Assembly: GCA_035566435.1 (NCBI GenBank)
Contig: DATMRF010000045.1
Coordinates: forward strand, 3,510 to 67,509
From: DATMRF01 sp035566435
GTDB lineage: Bacteria; Verrucomicrobiota; Verrucomicrobiia; Limisphaerales; UBA8199
Reading direction: 5' to 3'
Length of the DNA stretch: 64,000 bases
Positions 17,696-24,548 of this stretch are shown here, piece by piece. The notes beneath the pieces were generated by a model. It searched no databases. It worked only from the letters and a program-made list of their open reading frames with translations, and was not told the DNA's origin. A program made the position numbers and the translations under genes. The number at the start of each line of letters is the position of its first letter. The stretch's first letter is position 1.

Positions 17696-18064
17696 ATGAG
17701 CGAGCGACCTCAGGAGTTGAAACCGAGAACTAAGGCGTTTGCACTCCGAGTGATTCGGATGTACTGCAAGCTGCCGGAGCACAAGGTCGTGGCACAAGTG
17801 CTCGGGAAACAGGTCCTCCGTTCGGGAACATCGGTCGGCGCCAACTATCGCGAGGCGTATCGGGGGCGCTCCAAAGCCGAGTTCATTTCCAAGGTTGGGG
17901 ACAGCCTAAAGGAGGTCGAGGAAACGGAGTACTGGCTCGAACTCCTCGTGGACAGCGGTTTCGTTTCACCAGCCAAAATGGCCAACCTCCTCGACGAGAG
18001 CCGCCAACTCAACGCCATCTTTACAACCATTGTTAGAAAAGCCAAGGGCTCCAACTCTGACTAA
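17696..18064 (+). CDS. Four-helix bundle protein (23S rRNA intervening-sequence protein family)
   Basis: A 122-residue all-helical protein. It matches the S23/IVP family of proteins first seen in 23S rRNA intervening sequences: FALRVIRMYCKLPE, GKQVLRSGTSVGANYREAYRGRSKAEFISKVGDSLKEVEETEYWLELLVDSG and LLDESRQLNAIFTTIVRKAK are its conserved blocks. The family is related to the Avd accessory proteins of diversity-generating retroelements, but no reverse transcriptase or template repeat is present here. The gene interrupts the spacing between exbD and the coiled-coil gene and is framed by GGATAAA inverted repeats, which suggests insertion as a cassette. Function unknown. Confidence 0.92.
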   Translation: MSERPQELKPRTKAFALRVIRMYCKLPEHKVVAQVLGKQVLRSGTSVGANYREAYRGRSKAEFISKVGDSLKEVEETEYWLELLVDSGFVSPAKMANLLDESRQLNAIFTTIVRKAKGSNSD

Positions 18065-18122
18065 ACTTTGAATAACCAGTCTGCGTTCGCCTGAACGCCG
18101 GCACTTTCTGCCTCGGCTCCTC

Positions 18123-18155
18123 TTTTATCCTTTATCCTTCATCCTTTATCCTTAC
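18123..18155. repeat. Right arm of the GGATAAA inverted repeat
   Basis: Three tandem TATCCTT units. The stop codon (TAA on the minus strand, 18152-18154) of the coiled-coil gene lies inside this arm, so the repeat joins directly onto the end of that gene. Confidence 0.7.
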
Positions 18156-18688
18156 TTTTTCGGCGGCGCGTTGGTCGCGGATTTCATCAGTTCCTGCTGC
18201 TGAGTGTTCCACTTGTTCGCCAGGTCGTTGTAATCCGTCGTGATCTTATTGAACTTCTTGACGATCTCGTTCCGCTCGTCAGCCACTTTCGCCAGCTCGG
18301 CTTTTTGCGCCTCGATATTCGCGTTGGCAGCTTTGACGTTCTCATTCGCTTTTTCGAACGCATCTTTATAGTTCGCTGCCAGTTTTTCGGCGCGGTCGAG
18401 GCTGTTCGTTGCTTTGGTCAACTCCTTGTTCAGGCTCGCGATTTGCGCCTCGTTGGTCTTGACGGTCTGGGTCAACTGAGTCTTCAGCCCATCGAGACGC
18501 TGAATTTCCAGGTCGTCCCGCTTGACGCTGGCCTGCAGGTTTTGGATGGCTTCTGTCTTATCCTGGACGGTATCGGTCAGCTTTTGCAGGTCCCGGCGCA
18601 AGTCGGTTTCCCTGACCCACTGAAAGGCGATCAAACCGCACAAGCAGAGCGCGAAGAAGATCAGCAGGTTCTGTAAAAATGTTCTCAT
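18152..18688 (-). CDS. Membrane-anchored coiled-coil protein
   Basis: A 178-residue protein with one N-terminal hydrophobic helix (LLIFFALCLCGLIAFQW, about 8-24) and then an almost uninterrupted heptad-rich, Lys/Glu/Asn/Ala-rich region to the C-terminus (about 30-165), ending in a short Pro-Pro-Lys-Lys tail. A membrane-anchored periplasmic or cytoplasmic coiled coil is likely. I do not recognise a family. It points toward the exb cluster from the opposite strand, and its last codons merge with a repeat arm. Confidence 0.75.
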   Translation of the reverse strand: MRTFLQNLLIFFALCLCGLIAFQWVRETDLRRDLQKLTDTVQDKTEAIQNLQASVKRDDLEIQRLDGLKTQLTQTVKTNEAQIASLNKELTKATNSLDRAEKLAANYKDAFEKANENVKAANANIEAQKAELAKVADERNEIVKKFNKITTDYNDLANKWNTQQQELMKSATNAPPKK

Positions 18689-18780
18689 GTTCCGTCAGTT
18701 CACGTTACTCCCTAATCTCCCAAAAGTGCCGTCCGGTGTCAAAATATCTTACCGGGGATCGCGCGGATGGCGCGGATTCG

Positions 18781-18808
18781 CGGCGGTTTGAGGACAAACC
18801 GCCCTACC
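18781..18808. repeat. GGCGGTTTGAGGACAAACCGCC-type palindrome, copy 1
   Basis: GGCGGTTTG and CAAACCGCC form a 9-bp stem around AGGA, followed by CTACC. A variant with an altered stem but the same AGGA loop and CTACC tail is at 56266-56297; the paired stem changes indicate a folded element. Confidence 0.6.
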
Positions 18809-18859
18809 CTGCGGCGGAGATTTGTTGCGGGGGACCGATTAATTCGGGAATCTGCCAAC

Positions 18860-19336
18860 ATGAGCAAATTGAGCGATGTGCTGCAGTTGCGCGTGCGCTA
18901 CAGCGAGACCGACCAGATGGGGACATTTTACAACTCGCGAGCGCTCGAGTGGTTCGAATGCGGGCGGACTGAGCTCATGCGCCGGAGGATGGGAAAGTCT
19001 TACGTCACGCTCGAAGCCGAAGGGGTGTTCCTGCCGCTGGTCGAGGCGCATCTCGAATTCGAGGGCGGCGCCCGGTATGACGATTTGCTAAATGTGGCCT
19101 CGACGGTCGAGTTCTCCGGCCGCGCCCGGTTGCGCTTCGAGGTCCAGGTCAGCCAGGCGGACAGCCAACGACCGGTGGTCCGCGGTTACACGGTGCACGC
19201 ATTCACCAATCGCGAGGGGAAACCCATTCGCCCGCCGGTGTGGTTCGTGGAGCTGATGGCCAAGGCGGCGGAGCAGACAGAATCCGAAACCCGAAACTCT
19301 CCCGCAACGCGGGACGAAACGAATCCAAAGGCCTGA
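18860..19336 (+). CDS. Acyl-CoA thioesterase, YbgC/4HBT hot-dog family
   Basis: A 158-residue hot-dog fold thioesterase. The N-terminal motif RVRYSETDQMGTFYNSRALEWFECGRTELMR holds the catalytic Asp of the 4-hydroxybenzoyl-CoA thioesterase family (here in ETDQMG; the usual His of DxMGHxxH is replaced by Thr-Phe-Tyr-Asn). It probably hydrolyses acyl-CoA or a related thioester in the cytoplasm. Upstream in-frame residues derive from a palindromic repeat, so ATG 18860 is the credible start. The last 20 residues are polar and probably disordered. Confidence 0.88.
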   Translation: MSKLSDVLQLRVRYSETDQMGTFYNSRALEWFECGRTELMRRRMGKSYVTLEAEGVFLPLVEAHLEFEGGARYDDLLNVASTVEFSGRARLRFEVQVSQADSQRPVVRGYTVHAFTNREGKPIRPPVWFVELMAKAAEQTESETRNSPATRDETNPKA

Positions 19337-19384
19337 GAATCGTACGATAATCGACTTCGTCGAGACAACTCACAGACCGGCTAC

Positions 19385-19483
19385 CAAAGCGGCAGAGGAC
19401 TGCCGCACTCCAAAACCTTCGGACAAACGCCGCGCCCGCGATGACGCTTGCGTCTTGGAGTGCGGCAGTCCTCTGCCGCTTTG
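19385..19483. repeat. 29-bp perfect inverted repeat element
   Basis: CAAAGCGGCAGAGGACTGCC plus CGCACTCCAA (19385-19413) is exactly complementary to 19455-19483, with a 41-bp interior. It sits between the thioesterase gene and the 3' end of the DUF2961 gene, with no transposase. Confidence 0.8.
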
Positions 19484-19599
19484 CCTCTTCGACTCCATGC
19501 GCACGCAACACGTCCAAACTCCGCACCCGCGAGTCGAGGGTTGTCTGTGGCCCAACAGATCGGTTAAAAACAGGTGGTCGCCAGCGTCTCAATGCTTAT

Positions 19600-20736
19600 T
19601 CATTCTGGAACGACCAACTTTGGAAACTTCTTGTGCGGCTCCTTCTGGTACCAGTAGCCGACGGAGGCGACGTTGTCCTCGAGCGGAAGGTATCTTCCGC
19701 CTGATTGCCAGCCCAACGCCTGGATCGTCACCTTCAGGTCTTTGTCGAACCGGACCGGGTCCTGGATATGCCAGCGATACAGCCCGAACTTTTGGCCGAC
19801 CTCGTAAATCTGGTCCGGCGGCAACACCTGCGCCAGCCCGCTGTAAGGCGTTGAAAACGTCTGGTACCGTTTAGTGTCGCGATTCTCGAAGTTGTAGGAG
19901 CCGCAGAAATAATCCTCCGTGCCCGTGCCACAGATGGTCGGGAACTGCTGGTCGCCGTCCAGGAAGAACTTGATTTCGCCCTCGCCCCACCAACCGGGGC
20001 TGTGGACCTCCCAGGCAAGGTAAGTGCCGACGTACTGGCCCTGGCCGGTAACGTCATCAAGGATGGTGTAGAGCCCTTTCTGTTTGAGCGGCGTCTGACT
20101 TCGGAATTGAGCGTGGAAGCAGCCCGCGTCGCGCGGCACCTCAGAGAGCGTGTAATTGACCTGGTAGTACAGGACCATGTCCTTTTCATCGGTATTCTGC
20201 ATTGTGATCCGGGCGCTCTTGTGGAAAGGCATCGGCCAATAGCAACTGAAGGCGCTGCCCGGGTTGACGCAGATGGCGAGCGAGCTGATCTGGCAATATT
20301 TTCCCCAGCCACAAGCGAAGAAGTCGCCGACCGGACATTCCACCGAAGGCTCGGCTTCACCGTCCCAGTAGAAGCGGACGATCGAGCGGCGCCAGTTGCC
20401 GGTGGGGGTCATCCATATCTGCTGGATGCAGCCCGGCCCCTGGATCGTGCCGAGCGTGAACGTGGTCTTGGCCTTGATCGCAACGGAGGGCGAAACCTTC
20501 CAGCCCTGGCCCAGGTCCCGCGAGGCGTTCTTTCCCGTGCCCTGCTCGGCCATTCCCGCCTTGCCTTTTTCGCCCGTGAAATTCTCGGGGCTAATCGACC
20601 GCGATTTGGCGCTCGAAGTCCGATAGAGGTTTCCCAGGTTGAGCCCGAGCGGCGTGACGTCGGCGGCCGGGCAGACCGTCTGGGCGCACCAGGTGAAAAG
20701 CGAAAGGAACGTCAGGAGTGGGAGAGGTCTCTTCAT
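19600..20736 (-). CDS. Secreted DUF2961-domain protein
   Basis: A 378-residue protein with a signal peptide (KRPLPLLTFLSLFTW, cleavage near residue 24). The mature part matches the DUF2961 family: GPGCIQQIWMTPTGNWRRSIVRFYWDGE, VGDFFACGWG, GWWGEGEIKFFLDGD, and the very characteristic CGTGTEDYFCGSYNFE. Members are double-jelly-roll secreted proteins, some shown to be glycan-active (fructosidase/arabinofuranosidase-type). Glu/Asp of the TEDYF motif may be catalytic. The substrate is not known from sequence. Confidence 0.92.
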   Translation of the reverse strand: MKRPLPLLTFLSLFTWCAQTVCPAADVTPLGLNLGNLYRTSSAKSRSISPENFTGEKGKAGMAEQGTGKNASRDLGQGWKVSPSVAIKAKTTFTLGTIQGPGCIQQIWMTPTGNWRRSIVRFYWDGEAEPSVECPVGDFFACGWGKYCQISSLAICVNPGSAFSCYWPMPFHKSARITMQNTDEKDMVLYYQVNYTLSEVPRDAGCFHAQFRSQTPLKQKGLYTILDDVTGQGQYVGTYLAWEVHSPGWWGEGEIKFFLDGDQQFPTICGTGTEDYFCGSYNFENRDTKRYQTFSTPYSGLAQVLPPDQIYEVGQKFGLYRWHIQDPVRFDKDLKVTIQALGWQSGGRYLPLEDNVASVGYWYQKEPHKKFPKLVVPE

Positions 20737-20987
20737 AATGTGGCAAGGTTAAACGTACACATTGACCGGCATGTCGCGCGAGCACGGGGCTACGCGAGCG
20801 GAACGAATTCGGATTTTATGAAGCCTCCGGCCGCACGCAAGCTCCGAGTGCAGAGTGTCGTCCAGACTCTCCGGAAGCTCCCAGCATATTTCCCCCCTTT
20901 GCGTTTTTGACCGCGGATTTGACCGATTTCTCGGATAGCCGAAAAGTCATCCGCGAAATCCGCGGTTGAATCGCGCGTTTTGCTGCC

Positions 20988-21416
20988 TCAATCCCAAATC
21001 CGGTACGGCAGCGCGTTCTTTTCCATGTACAGACCACACCGCGGGCACTTGTCAGGTTCCGTCCAGCTCTGGATACGGTGAACGGTGGAGACCGGGCATT
21101 GGAGCGGAAACTGGACCCACCTGAGCTGGGTCAGCCCGACGTAGGTCAACCGGTTCAGGGCGGCCTGAAAACTGGGCGCGCGTTTGGGAGCGCGTGGCCG
21201 AGCCAAAGGTTTGAGCCGCAGCAATCCGGTTCCATGGCGCTGCAGCGCGTCGCGGGGATCATCGGGCAGGCGGAGCTTTGTCACGGCGTCGAACAATTCC
21301 TTGCAATCCCGGCACATCACGGTTTGCACGAATACATTCAAACCCCGGTCCGATCCGCCGGAGACTTTGGCCCGGTAACCACATCGGACGCATTCAAACC
21401 AATACGAGCGGCCCAT
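20988..21416 (-). CDS. Zinc-ribbon hypothetical protein
   Basis: A 142-residue soluble protein. CVRCG and CRDC near the N-terminus (residues about 9-12 and 35-38) form one probable zinc site. A basic middle region with Arg/Pro/Ala follows, then an isolated Cys and CPRCG near the C-terminus. Metal binding is likely; no named family recognised. The frame composition and Cys spacing make it a credible gene although it lacks recognisable neighbours in function. Confidence 0.65.
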   Translation of the reverse strand: MGRSYWFECVRCGYRAKVSGGSDRGLNVFVQTVMCRDCKELFDAVTKLRLPDDPRDALQRHGTGLLRLKPLARPRAPKRAPSFQAALNRLTYVGLTQLRWVQFPLQCPVSTVHRIQSWTEPDKCPRCGLYMEKNALPYRIWD

Positions 21417-21729
21417 GGCGATTTCTCGATTCGATTCCGATTTGCGCTCACCTTCTCACCTTCACGTGGCGGCCTCAAGCTTGAACCCCACGTGTCCTCC
21501 CAGCTCAGAGTTCAGCGTTCAGCGTTCAGTTTCTCGCCCCGTCTTAGCGCTTTCACCTTTTTGATGTCTTAACGATGCAACGGTGATCGCTGCCACTATC
21601 GAGCAGGATTCCCCTTCCGCGTATTCCAGGTATTTCGCGGTTTGAGCGTTCGGAGTGACGGGGAAAACCCTTGCACCCATAACCTCAGTCGATTAATTTG
21701 CGCGGCGCTTTCAGTTCGGCCCCGCCCGT

Positions 21730-21819
21730 GGGTTGGTAGCTCAGTCGGTAGAGCAGCCCCAAAAGCCTTCCGGGTTGGTCCTGGGTCCGGGGCCGGATGA
21801 TTCTTGTAAAGTTCTATGT
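21730..21819 (+). pseudogene. tRNA-Lys-derived pseudo-tRNA, 90-bp tandem copy 1
   Basis: Begins with the acceptor and D-arm of the intact tRNA-Lys (GGGTTGGTAGCTCAGTCGG, then TAGAGCA), then diverges: the anticodon arm is replaced by a near-palindrome CCCCAAAAGCCTTCCGGG and the T-arm is degenerate. It ends in TTGTAAAGTTCTATGT. It cannot fold into a tRNA. Confidence 0.8.
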
Positions 21820-21909
21820 GGGTTGGTAGCTCAGTCGGTAGAGCAGCCCCGAAAGCCTTCGGGGTTGGTCGTAGGTCCGGGGCCGGGTGATTTTTGTAAA
21901 GTTCTATGT
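21820..21909 (+). pseudogene. tRNA-Lys-derived pseudo-tRNA, 90-bp tandem copy 2
   Basis: Same layout and exact 90-bp length as copy 1, with only a handful of mismatches. It ends right at the first base of the intact tRNA, so all three tRNA 5' halves are in register at 90-bp spacing. Its anticodon replacement is CCCCGAAAGCCTTCGGGG. Confidence 0.8.
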
Positions 21910-21985
21910 GGGTTGGTAGCTCAGTCGGTAGAGCAGCGGCCTTTTAAGCCGTTGGTCGCGGGTTCGAGTCCCGCCCAACCCACCA
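21910..21985 (+). tRNA. tRNA-Lys (anticodon UUU), CCA encoded
   Basis: The acceptor GGGTTGG pairs with CCAACCC, the D-arm is GCTC/GAGC, the anticodon stem is GCGGC/GCCGT (four pairs plus a G·T) with loop CTTTTAA (anticodon TTT), and the T-arm is GCGGG/CCCGC with TTCGAGT. The discriminator A and an encoded CCA end it. All arms are intact, so this is the functional copy of the array. Its anticodon-arm-to-3'-end part is the region duplicated downstream with the GIY-YIG genes. Confidence 0.95.
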
Positions 21986-22289
21986 CTTGTTTCCAATCCT
22001 CAATGGCCTGGGTTTACATACTCCGCAGCGATTCCGGGCGCTATTACATCGGGTCCACCACGGATTTAGACCGGCGTTTAAATGAGCATCGTCGCGGCCA
22101 TACCCACACTACGAAACGGCTGGGCGGTGGACTCGAAGTTGCGGCTGCGCTGGAGCTGCCTCACCTCGACGACGCCCGCGCTTTAGAGCGTGAGCTGAAA
22201 GGAAAAAAGAACCCTCGCCTGGCGCTCCACCTCCTGCGTCAGCGGGCCGACTCAGCCAGCCGGTAGAGCAGCCCCGAAAGCTTTCGGGG
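21952..22289 (+). repeat. 338-bp tandem unit 1 (tRNA 3' half + GIY-YIG gene + tRNA D-arm/palindrome)
   Basis: Starts immediately after the anticodon arm of tRNA-Lys and ends at the last base of the palindrome at 22272-22289. It repeats in register at 22290 and 22628. Confidence 0.9.
22003..22266 (+). CDS. GIY-YIG nuclease family protein, copy 1
   Basis: An 87-residue single-domain GIY-YIG protein, the UvrC/YhbQ-like small class. VYIL (Y5) and YYIG (Y15) make up the GIY-YIG motif; the catalytic-type Arg (R24/R25 in DRRLNEH) and Glu (E62 in LERELKGKKNP) are present, so it could cleave DNA. It starts 17 bp after the tRNA-Lys CCA. Its last seven codons and TAG stop lie in a sequence resembling the tRNA D-arm (CAGCCGGTAGAGC), i.e. 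the gene ends inside a tRNA remnant. Longer frames running back through the tRNA are read-through artefacts. Confidence 0.88.
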   Translation: MAWVYILRSDSGRYYIGSTTDLDRRLNEHRRGHTHTTKRLGGGLEVAAALELPHLDDARALERELKGKKNPRLALHLLRQRADSASR

Positions 22290-22323
22290 TTGGTCGCGGG
22301 TTCGAGTCCCGCCCAACCCACCA
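22246..22323 (+). pseudogene. Chimeric tRNA-Lys remnant 1 (no 5' acceptor; palindromic anticodon arm)
   Basis: Contains a D-arm-like stretch, then the perfect 18-bp palindrome CCCCGAAAGCTTTCGGGG in place of the anticodon arm, followed by an intact variable loop, T-arm, acceptor 3' strand and CCA. The 5' acceptor strand is replaced by GIY-YIG coding sequence. Confidence 0.8.
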
Positions 22324-22627
22324 CTCGTTTCCAATCCTCAATGGCCTGGGTTTACATACTCCGCAGCGATTCCGGGCGCTATTACATCGGGTCTACCACG
22401 GATTTAGACCGGCGTTTAAATGAGCATCGTCGCGGCCATACCCACACTACGAAACGGCTGGGCGGTGGACTGGAAGTTGCGGCTGCGCTGGAGCTGCCCC
22501 AACTCGCCGACGCCCGCGCTTTAGAGCGTGAGCTGAAAGGCAAAAAGAACCCTCGCCTGGCGCTCCACCTCCTGCGTCAGCGGGCCGACTCAGCCAGCCG
22601 GTAGAGCAGCCCCGAAAGCTTTCGGGG
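22290..22627 (+). repeat. 338-bp tandem unit 2
   Basis: Second in-register copy, with very few substitutions relative to unit 1 (for example CTTG to CTCG just before the start codon, and two amino-acid changes in the GIY-YIG protein). Confidence 0.9.
22341..22604 (+). CDS. GIY-YIG nuclease family protein, copy 2
   Basis: An 87-residue near-identical duplicate of copy 1; the visible differences are PHLDDAR versus PQLADAR. All GIY-YIG motif residues (Y5, Y15, R24/R25, E62) are kept. It begins 17 bp after the CCA of the first chimeric tRNA remnant and ends in the second. The close identity indicates recent unequal duplication or gene conversion. Confidence 0.87.
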   Translation: MAWVYILRSDSGRYYIGSTTDLDRRLNEHRRGHTHTTKRLGGGLEVAAALELPQLADARALERELKGKKNPRLALHLLRQRADSASR

Positions 22628-22661
22628 TTGGTCGCGGGTTCGAGTCCCGCCCAACCCACCA
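22584..22661 (+). pseudogene. Chimeric tRNA-Lys remnant 2
   Basis: Identical arrangement to the remnant at 22246-22323: D-arm-like piece, the 18-bp palindrome at 22610-22627, then intact tRNA 3' half with CCA. Confidence 0.8.
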
Positions 22662-22783
22662 CTTGTTTCCAATCCTCAATGGCCTGGGTTTACATACTCC
22701 GCAGCGATTCCGGGCGCTATTACATCGGGTCCACCACGGATTTAGGCCGGCGTTTAAATGAGCATCGTCGCGGCCATACCCAC
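22628..22783 (+). repeat. 338-bp tandem unit 3, truncated
   Basis: Matches units 1 and 2 up to the codons for RRGHTH, then diverges abruptly into unrelated sequence. This marks the right end of the array. Confidence 0.88.
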
Positions 22784-22816
22784 GGCAAAATTTCCCGCCT
22801 GAATCCCTCCATATAA
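22679..22816 (+). pseudogene. GIY-YIG family gene, copy 3, 3'-truncated
   Basis: The first 35 codons match copies 1 and 2 (one change, DLD to DLG), then ten unrelated residues lead to a stop. The part with the catalytic Glu (E62) and the LKGKKNP block is lost, so any product would be inactive as a nuclease. Confidence 0.82.
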
Positions 22817-23090
22817 CTTAATTTTGGCAAGACTTATGCTGCTTTTCATGCCATGAAGTAAAACTGAAAGGAGGCTCGAAGCCAAAAAAACAACCGAGTC
22901 GTCACCCATACCTCCACAGTTGGAGCCGCCAGGCGCTCAGGCATCCGTGGGTCCGCCGCTCCGTGCCCCAGTGCGTCCTAACCCACGCACTCAGGCCAAG
23001 GGCGTCCCTCACCATTCTGCCCATCCGCCGCGCTCCACTCGCCCTCGGGCTATTGCCCATCGGCGATTGGCGATTTGGGTCAACTCACTA

Positions 23091-23142
23091 TCCACCAATC
23101 CACCAATCCACCAATCCAGCGCCCCATCACTCCATCACTCCA
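23091..23142. repeat. 8-bp period array, TCCACCAA / CCATCACT units
   Basis: About three TCCACCAA units followed by two CCATCACT units. The CCATCACTCC motif also occurs, on the other strand, in the array at 58465-58530. Confidence 0.6.
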
Positions 23143-23178
23143 CGAGTTCATCCGAGTTCATCCGAGTTCATCCGAGTT
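23143..23178. repeat. 10-bp period array, CGAGTTCATC (minus strand AACTCGGATG)
   Basis: Three and a half exact 10-bp units. Its complement AACTCGGATG shares the core ACTCGGAT with the seven-unit array at 63081-63150. Confidence 0.7.
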
Positions 23179-23676
23179 AAAAAACCAAAAACCGCCAAGT
23201 TAAGCAGTTCACTCATCTTTAAACCGCTCCTGACTCACGTGCTTTTCGCCACGTCTCGAGTGAGGCGTAGCGCCGTTCTTTGACAATTTAATCCAACAAG
23301 GCCTGCCCAGCTCGCACCCCGAGGAGGGGCCGGAGCACCCGCTCCGGCCCCCCTTGGCTGGCAACTCCTTTTCCAGGCCCATCTCAGTCCGACCACCCGA
23401 GGCCGCTGGGCCGCTCCTGGCAGATGCGCCACCCTCCGTCAACGCTCCACCACGGCGTTGAGGGTCACCGCGACTGATGCCGATCGCACGGGCGTGGGAG
23501 TCAATCGAGCAGATGTCTGTCGCATTCGTTCCCGCGCCCTTCTCGCGGTAACCGGTTACCCCGGGCCATCCCTGGGCCTGGGACCGGGGAATCCCCGGGG
23601 GAGGGTTTGGGACTAGCCCCGGGGCAAAACCGCCCTTGGGGGCACCGGGCCTGCTGATTACGCGTCAGTCACATTT

Positions 23677-24333
23677 ATGCGATTGAAAACAAAAAAGGTT
23701 GGTTGGGCGCGGCTCGGGCTGGCCGCCCTGTGGTTCGTGGGCGCCGACCTGGCCGAGGCCAAGTCCTCCTTTACCACCCTCACCGTGGACCCATCGCCGA
23801 CGCTCACCGCTACCAGCGCGACCTATAGCGTGACCGTGACGAGAACCGGATCAGGGAACCTCCTGGCGAACCTGGCTTGTGTGAACCTGCCGGCGGGGGC
23901 AACGGCCACCTTTTCAACCAACCCGGTCCGGTTTACCGGCCAATCGCCGCTATCCAACACGGTAACTCTCACGATATCATTCGCCGCGGGCCTGCCTTCC
24001 GGGCCATACACCTTCGCTGTGATCGGAGATGACACGGTGACGCGCATCACCACAACGGTTAACAGCGCGACCGGCCCCGGGGGCTCAGTTACAAGCCCCT
24101 CCCCGCCTACGCTGACCGCGCTTTCCGTGCAGGGCACCGGCACGCAACTTACCGGGCAGGGCGGCCCGGGCGGTCTCTATCAGGTGCAAGCCACCTCGGA
24201 CCTGGGGATACCATCGTGGTCGGTGCTCGGGACTACTACCGCCGACCCGACCGGCGTCTTTGCGTTCACGGACCCGGCCGCTGCCAGCTACCCGACCCGG
24301 TTCTACCGCGCCATGCTGATCTCCTTCCCTTGA
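23677..24333 (+). CDS. Secreted protein with Ig-like region and C-terminal TSD-type module
   Basis: A 218-residue exported protein: basic N-terminus, hydrophobic core (LGLAALWFVGADLAEA), likely cleavage after AEA. Residues about 30-130 are Thr/Ser-rich and resemble an Ig-like/NEW3-type beta sandwich (PTLTATSATYSVTVTRTGSGN, LPAGATATFS). The C-terminal 65 residues (LYQVQATSDLGIPSWSVLG ... PTRFYRA) form a module ending in Phe-Tyr-Arg, resembling the last part of the protein at 54290-55234. I do not recognise a defined family for the whole protein; cell-surface adhesion or glycan binding is conceivable. Confidence 0.75.
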   Translation: MRLKTKKVGWARLGLAALWFVGADLAEAKSSFTTLTVDPSPTLTATSATYSVTVTRTGSGNLLANLACVNLPAGATATFSTNPVRFTGQSPLSNTVTLTISFAAGLPSGPYTFAVIGDDTVTRITTTVNSATGPGGSVTSPSPPTLTALSVQGTGTQLTGQGGPGGLYQVQATSDLGIPSWSVLGTTTADPTGVFAFTDPAAASYPTRFYRAMLISFP

Positions 24334-24355
24334 GCTGCTCCCGAACATTACGCCG

Positions 24356-24515
24356 TTAACGCAAAGACGCACAGCTGCAGAGGCGCAAAGGCAGGAACCG
24401 GGTTTAACCTCGGAAGAAGAGGTTACGTTCCAGTGACTTCAGCGAACACGGTTTTCGGCTTCGAATTCCTCAGACCCTTTGCGTCTTTGCCTCTTTGCGC
24501 CTTTGCGTTAAGCCT
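24356..24515. repeat. Inverted pair of AACGCAAAGACGC-family repeats
   Basis: TTAACGCAAAGACGC followed by AGAGGCGCAAAGGC (to about 24391) is mirrored by GCGTCTTTGCCTCTTTGCGC and CTTTGCGTTAA (24477-24515). It lies between convergent genes; a third arm is at 4628-4660. Confidence 0.6.
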
Positions 24516-24548
24516 CTGCGTTGAGGACTTCGACTGAATGGATACGGC

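Larger units (their letters stand above)
22817..23676. other. 860-bp gene-free region with short tandem repeats and GC hairpins
   Basis: Holds an 8-bp array (TCCACCAA units, 23091-23117), CCATCACT repeats, a 10-bp array (23143-23178) and an 11-bp-stem hairpin GGGGCCGGAGC/GCTCCGGCCCC (23326-23351). Near 23550-23640 is a G/C-run-rich stretch ahead of the secreted-protein gene. The reading frames here have no protein-like character. Confidence 0.6.

Noticed and set aside
17696..18064. Diversity-generating retroelement accessory (Avd)
   Set aside because: The protein fits the IVP/four-helix family, but there is no reverse transcriptase and no template/variable repeat nearby.
21733..22002. Long N-terminal extension of GIY-YIG copy 1 through three tRNA 5' halves
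   Set aside because: The frame just crosses tRNA sequence; the real domain begins at ATG 22003, which has matching starts in the other copies.
22109..22662. Minus-strand frames with VGWAGLEPAT-like ends
   Set aside because: They are antisense readings of the tRNA-Lys T-arm and GIY-YIG genes, a familiar annotation artefact.
23143..23178. Possible CRISPR array
   Set aside because: Units are 10 bp and directly adjacent, with no spacers and no cas genes. The same holds for 46871-46920 and 63081-63150.
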